Shown piece by piece: positions 5,930 to 12,481 of a DNA stretch of 12,481 nucleotides (within the stretch, counting starts at the first letter, position 1; each line of letters opens with the position of its first letter). Position numbers and translations under genes: made by a program. Where the stretch lies: assembly GCA_041082245.1 (NCBI GenBank), contig JBDOIE010000240.1, positions 1 to 12,481 of the forward strand, given 5' to 3'. Under the pieces are notes generated by a model, which saw nothing but the letters and a program-made list of their open reading frames with translations, did not search any database and was not told the DNA's origin. Source of the stretch: DAOTVY01 sp041082245 (GTDB taxonomy: Bacteria > Chloroflexota > Chloroflexia > DTKN01).

Positions 5930-7174
5930 ATGGCTGAAGGCGGCCAGATTACGGTTCTGATCGTCGACGACATTCCGGAGACCTGCGACTACCTGAGCAA
6001 GCTCCTCCACTTTGAGCGCGACATCCGTGTGGTGGGTACCGCCGGCTCAGGGCAGGAGAGCATCGCGCGCACGCGGGAACTCCGTCCGGATGTGGTGCTG
6101 ATGGACATCAACATGCCCGACATGGACGGCATCACCGCCACCGAGCAGATCATCGCGCTGGGCCTGGGCACACAGGTGATCATTATGAGCGTCCAGGCCG
6201 AGCAGGACTACCTGCGGCGTGCCATGCTCGCCGGGGCCAGCGACTATCTCGTCAAACCCTTCAGCGGCGATGAGCTGGCCAACAGCATCCGCCAGGTCTA
6301 CAAGCGACGCCCGCGCGTCCGCGAAGTCCCGGTGCAGCCGGTGGTCGAGGCGCGGGCAGAACGGGCGCCCGGGCGGATCATCTCCGTCTTTAGCCCGAAA
6401 GGCGGGGTCGGCCGCACCACCCTGGTGGTCAACCTGGCGGTTGCCCTCAAACTGGACCAGCCGGAGCGCCGGGTGGCCATTATGGACGGCAACCTGCTCT
6501 TCGGCGATGTCGGGGTCTTCCTCAACCTGCCTCAGGAGAAGACGATCAGCGACCTGGTCGCGCGCTTCGATCAGCTGGATGCGGACCTGCTGGCGGACGT
6601 TATGGTGACCCATTCCTCGGGGGTCAAGGTGCTCAAGGCCCCCCTGAAGCCGCAACAGGGGGAGATGATCACCGCGGAACATGTACGCGCGATCCTGGAA
6701 CTGATGCGCAAGAATTTCGACTTTGTCTTCGTGGATACCTGGTCGTCCCTCGAGGAGCGGATCCTCGCTATCCTGGACCTTTCTGACCGCATTGTGCTGG
6801 TGACGACCCCCGAGATGCCCGCGTTGAAGAACGTGCTCCTCTTCCTGGCGGTCGCCGACCTGTTGCACTACCCTCCAGGAAAGGTGATGCTCGTAGCGAA
6901 CCGGGCGGATATGCGGCACGGTATCCCGATCGCCGAGGTCTCACGCAGCTTGCGCTTCGAGGTCGCGGCGACCATCAACAACGATGGCCAGGCCGTCACC
7001 AACTCGATCAACCGGGAAGTCCCCCTGGTGCAATCCGAACCAAGCAACCCTGTGTCCAAGAGCATTCGGGCCCTCGCCAAGCAGCTTGTGCTGAGCCTGG
7101 GAGCTGCGGAAGCCGAGGAAGCTGCGGCGAGGGAGAAGAAGGGGCTCGTGGGTCGTCTCCGGAAAGCCTCCTGA
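5930..7174 (+). CDS. cpaE: Receiver domain fused to CpaE/TadZ-type MinD-like ATPase
   Basis: This 414-residue CpaE/TadZ protein probably positions the Tad machine in the cell. Residues 6-125 are a response-regulator receiver with all key residues: Asp13-Asp14, phospho-acceptor Asp59 (VLMDINMPDMDG), Ser87 and Lys109 (LVKPF). Residues 149-400 are a MinD/ParA-like ATPase. Its deviant Walker A is KGGVGRTT (157-164): the signature Lys157 is kept, but the usual second lysine is Arg162. A CpaE-style GNLLFGDVGVFLNL (187-200) and a switch-like FVDTWSSLE follow. Many CpaE/TadZ proteins have only a degenerate receiver; this one appears able to accept a phosphate. No histidine kinase is in the window. 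The C-terminal tail is rich in Ala, Glu and Lys. ATG 5930 follows GGGAGG with 6 nt spacing, and the gene is 16 nt after cpaB and 24 nt before cpaF. It has no DNA-binding output domain. Confidence 0.9.
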   Translation: MAEGGQITVLIVDDIPETCDYLSKLLHFERDIRVVGTAGSGQESIARTRELRPDVVLMDINMPDMDGITATEQIIALGLGTQVIIMSVQAEQDYLRRAMLAGASDYLVKPFSGDELANSIRQVYKRRPRVREVPVQPVVEARAERAPGRIISVFSPKGGVGRTTLVVNLAVALKLDQPERRVAIMDGNLLFGDVGVFLNLPQEKTISDLVARFDQLDADLLADVMVTHSSGVKVLKAPLKPQQGEMITAEHVRAILELMRKNFDFVFVDTWSSLEERILAILDLSDRIVLVTTPEMPALKNVLLFLAVADLLHYPPGKVMLVANRADMRHGIPIAEVSRSLRFEVAATINNDGQAVTNSINREVPLVQSEPSNPVSKSIRALAKQLVLSLGAAEAEEAAAREKKGLVGRLRKAS

Positions 7175-7198
7175 GACGGCCAGGGCAGGAGGTAGGCA

Positions 7199-8581
7199 AT
7201 GGCTTTGCTGCGTCGGATCGGCGGTCCGCCGGAAAGGAAGGAACCGACCCGTCCGGGTGTTCCCGGTGCACCCCCAGAAGAAGTCCCTGTAGCACCCCTC
7301 CCCAGGGAACGAAGCGCGTTCGAAGAGATCAAGAAGCGGGTACAGGAGCGGTTGCTCTCCGAACTCGACCCGCGGCTGGACCTGAGCCGCACCGCGGAAG
7401 TGCGTCAGCAGGTGCAGGAGGTGTTCAACACCATCCTGGAGACCGAGAACATCGTGCTCAGCCGGGCGGAGCGGTTGCGGCTCTTCGAGGCGATTGCCGC
7501 GGAGATCCTGGGGTATGGGCCGATCGAGCCGCTGCTGCGCGACGATACGATCACCGAGATCATGGTGAACGGCCCGAAGCAGGTCTATATCGAGCGCGGT
7601 GGCAAGATCTACAAGACCGACGTGGTCTTTGAGAACGATGACCACGTGATGCGCATTATCGACCGCATCGTCTCCCCGATCGGACGCCGGGTGGACGAGA
7701 GCAGCCCGTACGTCGATGCCCGCCTGCCCGACGGCTCGCGCGTCAACATCGTCATCCCGCCGATTTCCCTGATCGGCCCGGTCATCACGATCCGCAAGTT
7801 CTCCCGGGACCCCTTCACCGTGGACGACCTGATCCGCTTCGGGACCATGACGCCCGAGATCGCCAAGTTCCTCGAAGCGTGTGTCAAGGCGCGCCTGAAC
7901 ATCATCGTGTCCGGTGGTACCGGCTCGGGCAAGACGACTACGCTGAACGTCCTTTCCTCCTTCATCCCCGAGGACGAGCGCATCATCACGATCGAGAACG
8001 CGGCCGAGCTGCAGCTGCATCAGGAGCACGTGGTCACGCTGGAGTCGCGCCCGCCGAACATCGAGGGGAAAGGCGAGATCACCATCCGCGACCTGGTCAT
8101 CAACGCCCTGCGTATGCGTCCGGAGCGCATCATCGTCGGCGAGTGCCGCGGCGGCGAGGCACTGGACATGCTCCAGGCGATGAACACCGGCCACGACGGC
8201 TCCCTGACCACCCTGCACTCGAACAGTCCGCGGGATACGCTCGCCCGCCTGGAGACGATGGTGCTGATGGCCGGCATCGACCTGCCGGTGCGCGCGATCC
8301 GGGAACAGATCGCCTCGGCGGTCGATCTGATCGTGCACCAGGAGCGCTTGCGCGACGGTTCGCGCAAGATCGTGTCCATCACCGAAGTCCAGGGGATGGA
8401 AGGGGACGTCATCGTCCTCCAGGACATTTTCGTGTTCGAGAAGACGGGGATCCGCGACGGGAAGGTCATCGGGGAGTTTCGAGCGACCGGCGTACGCCCC
8501 AAGTTCGTCGAAAAGTTCGAAGCGATGGGCATTTACCTGCCGCCCCAGATCTTCGGTTACACGCCCGAGCGGTTCCGCTAG
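7199..8581 (+). CDS. cpaF: Tad pilus assembly ATPase CpaF/TadA
   Basis: CpaF (TadA) is the hexameric cytoplasmic secretion ATPase that powers Flp pilus extension, and in some systems retraction, through TadB/TadC. The 460-residue protein has a Pro-rich leader (9-35), an N-terminal domain (about 40-225) and a RecA-like core. Visible motifs are Walker A GGTGSGKTT (239-247, Lys245), ITIENAAEL (263-271, Asp-box region), LESRP (281-285), Walker B-like RIIVGE with Glu315 (310-315), GHDGS (331-335) and the His-box TTLHSNSPRD (337-346). The C-terminus past about residue 400 (VIVLQDIFVFEKTGI, GEFRATG) matches the usual CpaF tail. It is complete and close to the common CpaF length. ATG 7199 follows AGGAGG with 6 nt spacing. 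It is the third gene of the operon, 15 nt before tadB. Confidence 0.96.
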   Translation: MALLRRIGGPPERKEPTRPGVPGAPPEEVPVAPLPRERSAFEEIKKRVQERLLSELDPRLDLSRTAEVRQQVQEVFNTILETENIVLSRAERLRLFEAIAAEILGYGPIEPLLRDDTITEIMVNGPKQVYIERGGKIYKTDVVFENDDHVMRIIDRIVSPIGRRVDESSPYVDARLPDGSRVNIVIPPISLIGPVITIRKFSRDPFTVDDLIRFGTMTPEIAKFLEACVKARLNIIVSGGTGSGKTTTLNVLSSFIPEDERIITIENAAELQLHQEHVVTLESRPPNIEGKGEITIRDLVINALRMRPERIIVGECRGGEALDMLQAMNTGHDGSLTTLHSNSPRDTLARLETMVLMAGIDLPVRAIREQIASAVDLIVHQERLRDGSRKIVSITEVQGMEGDVIVLQDIFVFEKTGIRDGKVIGEFRATGVRPKFVEKFEAMGIYLPPQIFGYTPERFR

Positions 8582-8584
8582 GAC

Positions 8585-8594
8585 GGGAGGTGAT
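8585..8594 (+). promoter_or_regulatory. Very strong ribosome-binding site before tadB
   Basis: GGGAGGTGAT matches the anti-Shine-Dalgarno end of 16S rRNA over nine or more bases and ends 2 nt before the tadB ATG. The GGAGG core is spaced 6 nt from the start. It lies in the 15-nt gap after the cpaF stop and supports efficient translation of tadB. Confidence 0.7.
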
Positions 8595-8596
8595 CG

Positions 8597-9604
8597 ATGC
8601 AGCCGGTGGTCCTCCTCGCAGCAGGAGGTTTCCTGGCGCTCATCCTGATCGTCGTCGGCCTGGTCAGTAGCCGCTCCCGGGGCGATGTTTCCGAACGGCT
8701 GGATCAGTTCACGGGATTAGCGAAAGCGGCCGAAGCTGAGGCCCGACCGAAGCGGCGACGCGGCAGCTCAGCCATTGCCACCCAGATCGACCGCGCTTTG
8801 GCCGATCGAGGCCTCGCGGCGCGCATTAGCCGCGATCTGGCCCAGGCCAATATGAAGCTGACTGTCTCCGAGTTCCTGGCTATCCGCTTCCTGAGCGGCG
8901 TGGCCGGGGCGGCGGTGGGGTATCTCGTGGCCGTGTTGCGGGGCTTCAGCGCCCCCTGGATGATGGGGATCGGCTTCGTGATCGGGCTTTTTGTCCCCAG
9001 CCTGATGCTTCGCCGGGCAAAGGCCCGCCGCCTCCGTGCCTTCAACAACCAGCTGGGCGATACGATCACCCTCCTGGCCAACTCCCTGCGCTCCGGCTAC
9101 AGCCTCTTGCAGTCTATGGAAATGGTCGCCCGCGAGGCTCCCCCGCCGGTCTCGGAAGAGTTCCACCGCGTGGTACAGGAGGTGGGACTCGGCCTGTCCA
9201 CCCAGCAGGCGCTCGCCAATCTGCTCCGCCGCGTTCCCAGCGACGACCTGGACCTCATGATCACCGCGATCAACATCCAGCACGAGGTCGGCGGCAACCT
9301 GGCACAGATCCTGGATACGATCGGGCATACGATCCGGGAACGCGTGCGCATCAAGGGGGAAATCCGGGTGCTTGTGGCCCAGCAGCGTATCTCCGGGTAT
9401 GTCGTCGCCGCACTCCCCTTCTTCCTGGCCGTGCTCCTCTCCTTCATCACGCCCAGCTATATGACGCCGCTGTTCAAAGTCGGCCTGCCGCCGTTCCTGG
9501 CTCCGAAGGGACAGGAGGGCTGGATCTGTATGCCGATCTGCGCCGGGATCCTGATGCTAATCGGGTTCGTCATCATCCAGCGCATCGTCAACATCGAGGT
9601 GTAG
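8597..9604 (+). CDS. tadB: Tad inner-membrane platform protein TadB (T2SS F domain)
   Basis: TadB is one of two paralogous polytopic proteins that form the cytoplasmic-membrane platform on which CpaF acts. The 335-residue protein has an N-terminal membrane segment (about 4-24) and a basic, cytoplasmic linker (PKRRRG near 51-56). Two adjacent segments follow (about 96-114 and 118-138). The T2SS F domain spans about 153-282 (LGDTITLLANSLRSGYSLLQS; INIQHEVGGNLAQILDTIGHTIRERV). The last segments lie at about 265-285 and 309-331. LRSGYSL and EVGGNLAQIL are typical of TadB rather than TadC. It is the fourth gene of the operon, followed after 16 nt by tadC. No pseudogene signs are seen. Confidence 0.94.
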   Translation: MQPVVLLAAGGFLALILIVVGLVSSRSRGDVSERLDQFTGLAKAAEAEARPKRRRGSSAIATQIDRALADRGLAARISRDLAQANMKLTVSEFLAIRFLSGVAGAAVGYLVAVLRGFSAPWMMGIGFVIGLFVPSLMLRRAKARRLRAFNNQLGDTITLLANSLRSGYSLLQSMEMVAREAPPPVSEEFHRVVQEVGLGLSTQQALANLLRRVPSDDLDLMITAINIQHEVGGNLAQILDTIGHTIRERVRIKGEIRVLVAQQRISGYVVAALPFFLAVLLSFITPSYMTPLFKVGLPPFLAPKGQEGWICMPICAGILMLIGFVIIQRIVNIEV

Positions 9605-9620
9605 GGGCCGGAGGGATGCT

Positions 9621-10538
9621 ATGCTGCTGAACCTGCTGATCCTCCTCGCTGTGGTCGGGGTGGCCTTCTTTTTCATCGCGCTCGGAATGGGACGGGGCCG
9701 GCGCGAGGAAGAGATTGCCGAACGCCTGGCCCAGTTCGCGGAACGCCCCTTAACCCTGGAGGAAATCGAGCTGCAGAAGCCTTTCCGGGAGCGGGTCATC
9801 GCCCCTATGGTAAGCAAGATTTCCAGCGCGATCTCCCGCCGGATGCCGCGCCAGACGATGGAGCGGCTGCGCCAGCAGCTGGAGATGGCCGGAAACCCCG
9901 GGAACCTGCAGCCCGGTGCTTTTATGGTGCTCCAGTGGGTCACAACCGCGCTGCTGGGCGTCCTCGGCTTTGTCATCTTCCGCAACCAGCCGCTCAACAA
10001 GCTGATCCTCTTGACCCTGGCGCTGGCGCTCTTCGGATACTTCCTGCCCCGGCTCTGGCTCAACCGGCGCATCCAGGCACGCCAGAAGGCGATCCTCAAG
10101 GCCCTGCCGGACGCGATTGACCTCCTGACGATCAGCGTGGAGGCCGGACTCGGGTTCGACCTCGCCCTGCAGCGCGTGGTGGAGAAGTGGAACAACGATC
10201 TGAGCCGGGAGTTCGCCCGCGTGCTCTCCGACGTGCGCCTGGGAAAGAGCCGCCGGGAAGCGCTGCGCGATCTGGTGGCCCGGACGGGCGTGCCGGACCT
10301 CTCCACCTTCATCGCCGCTGTCATCCAGGCGGAACAGCTGGGCGTGAGCATCGCCAAGATCCTGCGCGTACAGTCCGACCAGCTCCGCGTGCGCCGTCGC
10401 CAGCGAGCGGAGGAGCTTGCCCACCAGGCGCCGGTGAAGATGCTCTTCCCGCTCGTCTTCCTGATCTTCCCGTCGATGTTCGTGGTGATCCTGGGGCCGG
10501 CCGTGCCGATCGTCTATAACGCGTTCTTCGCCAAGTAG
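9621..10538 (+). CDS. tadC: Tad inner-membrane platform protein TadC (T2SS F domain)
   Basis: TadC is the partner of TadB in the membrane platform of the Tad secretion machine. The 305-residue protein has a first membrane segment at about 3-23 and a charged cytoplasmic stretch. Membrane segments follow at about 101-120 and 127-147. The T2SS F domain (about 163-288) includes ALPDAIDLLTISVEAGLGFD and QAEQLGVSIAKILR, both typical of TadC. The last hydrophobic segment lies at about 272-300. The start is ATG 9621 with GGAGGG (9610-9615) at 5 nt. An overlapping ATG at 9616 is in another frame. It is the last gene of the operon. No prepilin, peptidase or TadD gene follows on this strand; instead the transglycosylase gene converges 31 nt downstream. 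Confidence 0.94.
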   Translation: MLLNLLILLAVVGVAFFFIALGMGRGRREEEIAERLAQFAERPLTLEEIELQKPFRERVIAPMVSKISSAISRRMPRQTMERLRQQLEMAGNPGNLQPGAFMVLQWVTTALLGVLGFVIFRNQPLNKLILLTLALALFGYFLPRLWLNRRIQARQKAILKALPDAIDLLTISVEAGLGFDLALQRVVEKWNNDLSREFARVLSDVRLGKSRREALRDLVARTGVPDLSTFIAAVIQAEQLGVSIAKILRVQSDQLRVRRRQRAEELAHQAPVKMLFPLVFLIFPSMFVVILGPAVPIVYNAFFAK

Positions 10539-10569
10539 GGGCCTACACGGGGGGGATTCTCGCCCGGCC
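10539..10569. other. Short convergent gap between tadC and the transglycosylase gene
   Basis: The 31-nt gap is GC-rich. It can form an imperfect hairpin, with GGGCC just after the tadC stop pairing with GGCCT at its far end around a G-run and CCC. There is no T-run on either strand, so it is at best a weak bidirectional terminator. Confidence 0.25.
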
Positions 10570-12481
10570 TCAGCGGACGACGGTGTAGAGGCGCCGGTAG
10601 GTCCAGTAGGACGTGTAGATCCGCTGCAGATAGTCGCGCGTTTCGGCAAAGTCGATCGCCTCGAAGAAGAGGTCCCGATCCCCAACCGTTGTGCTCCCAC
10701 CCGCCCAGCGGCGGGCATTGCCTGGCCCTGCGTTGTAGGCCGCCAGGGCCGGGAAGAGCTTTCCCCCGAAGGTGGCCTGTTGCTGCCCGAGATACCAGGC
10801 GCCGAAACGCAGGCTCACGGCCGGCCGGTACAGATCCTCCACCCGGAAAGAAGGATACCCGAGCTGTGCGGCGATCCCTTCCCCGGTGGAGGGGATCACC
10901 TGGGTAAGGCCGCGAGCTTCCGCCCAGGAGGTGGCGTACCGGTCGAAGCGGCTTTCCTGCCGCACCATCGCCAGGAAGGCCAGCGGGTCGAGCTGCTGCC
11001 ACCAGCACTCCCGGGCCACGCGCTCCGCGTAGGGCGCCGGGTAGACGATCCGCAGCAGGAAGGGCGGAACATCCTCCTCTTGCTTGCCCACGAGCGTCAG
11101 GAGCTGCTCCCCGGCACGGATCGACTGCGCGTGTAGCCCCTCCGCTCGCAGGAAAAGCGCAAGGGCATAGAGCGCCGGCCCGTCGTAGCGGAAGCGCTCG
11201 ACCAGCAGGGCAAAGGGTCCGCGCGCTTCGTCGCCATATCCGAGCGCAAGCAGCTCCTGCCCGCGCACGAATAGGGGGTCGCTCTGTACCGCTACGGAAA
11301 GCGTCGCAGAAACCGGCCGGCCGAACTGCTCCGCAAGCCAGGCTTCCGCCTCCGCTTGCCCTGCATCCGCACCCGGAAGGATAAACCGTCCACGCAGAGC
11401 CCCAAAATTCCCCGAACGCCCCAGAAGTTCCCGCGCGCGGGCGGCGGTATAGCCCTCGCCTGCAGTTGCTTCTTCCCACGCCTGGCGCGCTTCCTCCATC
11501 CGGCCCAGGCGCGCGAGCGCCAGCCCGCGCCAGAGGGCCAGATGCGCGTCTGCCCAGCTCCAGAACCCGGCCGCCTGCTCAAATGCGCCCTCCCGATAGG
11601 AGAGCAGTCCGGCACGAAACGCTGCATCCGTTGCCCGCTTGTGGTCGGGAAAGCGTTCCAGCAACGTTTGGTAGGCCGAAAGCGCTTCCTGGTTTTCCCC
11701 GAGATCCTCCAGGCACTGTCCCCGTTGCCACAGCGCCTCCGCCGCCTCCGGACGCGCCGGAAAACGCTCCGCGACCTCTTCGTAGACCCCAGCAGCTCGC
11801 TCCAGATCGCGCGCCTCTGCCCACAGCGCCGCCATCCGCAACCACGGCTCAGGGTTCCCCGGATCGTCCCGGGAAAGCCGCGTGAGCTCCGCCACCGCGC
11901 TTTCTACATCCCCGGCCTCGCCGTAGGCTTCCGCGAGCGCCATACGCAGTTCCGCCTCCGGCGCCACACCCGCTTCGAGCGCCTTTTCCAGCCAGCAGAT
12001 CGCGTCCCGGGGGCGTCCGGCTGCGCGATAGGCCCGCGCCACGGTATATGCTTCCACGGGACGGCCGGAGGCGAGCAGCGCGTCGGCCGCCCAGGAGGCA
12101 CCGACGGTATCGGGGTATAAGGTGAGCGCCTGTGCCCAACGGGAATACGCCTCTTCGGCGCGGCCGGCCTCCTGGAGCAGTTCTCCCACGCGGTACAGGA
12201 TCTGCGCCCGGTACCAGGGCTTGCGCGCTACCGCCAGGATGCGTTCGAGCGCACCCAGTGCCCGGTCGTACTGTCCCGCTCTGCGCCAGTCGGCGGCTGC
12301 CTCCTCGAGCATCCAGACCTGGTCCGAGAGCAAGCGGTAGGCGCCGGAAGCGCGCTCGAACTCCTCGGCTGCCTGCGAATATGCCCCGGTCTCCCGGTAG
12401 CAGTAGGCTAGCCGCTCGGCCACGAGGTCGTCGATGGAAGTGCCTGCCTCCCGGTAGTGGAGATAAAAGGGTACGGCCGCC
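10570..12481 (-). CDS. TPR-repeat lytic transglycosylase (SLT domain), N-terminus outside window
   Basis: This protein probably cleaves the MurNAc-GlcNAc bond of peptidoglycan outside the cytoplasmic membrane. The C-terminal SLT domain (about 11010-10590) shows the catalytic-Glu motif RQESRF (Glu codon 10954-10956), then the ARGLTQVIPSTGEG motif, the AYNAGPGNARRW motif and ETRDYLQRIYTSY. Upstream, most of the protein is helical TPR-like repeats, at least seven by eye. Examples are LAYCYRETGAYSQAAEEFERA, LAEAYGEAGDVESAVAELTRL and GQCLEDLGENQEALSAYQTLL. This gives a Slt70-like plan of a helical solenoid plus C-terminal SLT. A GTG at 12423 is a possible start, but the frame stays open to the window edge. 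That extra stretch is also TPR-like (FYLHYREAG), so GTG is likely internal and the true start and any signal peptide lie to the right. A role in letting the pilus cross the wall is possible from position only. Confidence 0.88.
   Translation of the reverse strand, partial: AAVPFYLHYREAGTSIDDLVAERLAYCYRETGAYSQAAEEFERASGAYRLLSDQVWMLEEAAADWRRAGQYDRALGALERILAVARKPWYRAQILYRVGELLQEAGRAEEAYSRWAQALTLYPDTVGASWAADALLASGRPVEAYTVARAYRAAGRPRDAICWLEKALEAGVAPEAELRMALAEAYGEAGDVESAVAELTRLSRDDPGNPEPWLRMAALWAEARDLERAAGVYEEVAERFPARPEAAEALWQRGQCLEDLGENQEALSAYQTLLERFPDHKRATDAAFRAGLLSYREGAFEQAAGFWSWADAHLALWRGLALARLGRMEEARQAWEEATAGEGYTAARARELLGRSGNFGALRGRFILPGADAGQAEAEAWLAEQFGRPVSATLSVAVQSDPLFVRGQELLALGYGDEARGPFALLVERFRYDGPALYALALFLRAEGLHAQSIRAGEQLLTLVGKQEEDVPPFLLRIVYPAPYAERVARECWWQQLDPLAFLAMVRQESRFDRYATSWAEARGLTQVIPSTGEGIAAQLGYPSFRVEDLYRPAVSLRFGAWYLGQQQATFGGKLFPALAAYNAGPGNARRWAGGSTTVGDRDLFFEAIDFAETRDYLQRIYTSYWTYRRLYTVVR

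Noticed and set aside
6941..8338. A 465-residue open frame on the minus strand opposite cpaE/cpaF
   Set aside because: It is antisense to the conserved CpaF motifs, with low-complexity composition and no ribosome-binding site or family signature.
1..12481. Mobile elements, CRISPR arrays, tRNA or rRNA genes
   Set aside because: I saw no transposase or integrase motifs, no regularly spaced repeats, no long terminal repeats and no tRNA-like cloverleaf. Base composition appears even throughout.

Overview
The window is GC-rich, densely coded bacterial DNA. It holds ten genes: nine complete and one that runs off the right edge. The Tad gene order (cpaB, a receiver-CpaE fusion, cpaF, tadB, tadC), with no secretin gene beside it, together with a TPR lytic transglycosylase and a pyrrolysine-free MttB-family methyltransferase, suggests a member of the Chloroflexota. 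That assignment is an inference from gene content and protein style; no marker gene here settles it.

Layout, left to right. (1) Positions 32-1498 (+) encode an MttB/COG5598-type corrinoid methyltransferase homologue. (2) A strong sigma-70-like promoter (TTGCCA, 17 nt, TATAAT) overlaps its stop codon. It is followed by a leader of about 165 nt with two good hairpins, the second resembling a terminator, and then the greA-lysS pair (1669-3895, +). The lysyl-tRNA synthetase is about 80-90 residues longer than usual because of extra OB-like sequence near its N-terminus. (3) pfkA (3902-4882, -) meets lysS tail to tail with only 6 nt between. (4) A 140-nt divergent control region (4883-5022) holds back-to-back promoters for pfkA and the Tad cluster. 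Their -35 boxes are only 4 bp apart, and a 15-bp palindrome fills the pfkA spacer. (5) Positions 5023-10538 (+) form a five-gene Tad/Flp-type assembly operon with 15-24 nt gaps and a strong ribosome-binding site before every gene. (6) Positions 10570-12481 (-) encode a TPR-rich protein with a C-terminal SLT lytic transglycosylase domain. It converges on tadC, and its N-terminus lies outside the window.

How the genes work together. greA and lysS serve transcription elongation and tRNA charging, and pfkA is the committed step of glycolysis. The Tad operon supplies the inner-membrane motor (CpaF ATPase, TadB/TadC platform), a MinD-like localisation factor with an apparently phosphorylatable receiver (CpaE), and the SAF-domain accessory protein CpaB. 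Pilin, prepilin peptidase and secretin are not in the window. The adjacent lytic transglycosylase could open the cell wall for the pilus, but only position supports this.

The most unusual points are the back-to-back pfkA/tad promoters with an embedded palindrome, the enlarged LysRS N-terminus, the attenuator-like greA leader, and the fully conserved receiver fused to CpaE. I see no insertion sequence, CRISPR array, tRNA, rRNA or phage gene, and no clear case of a wholly new system.
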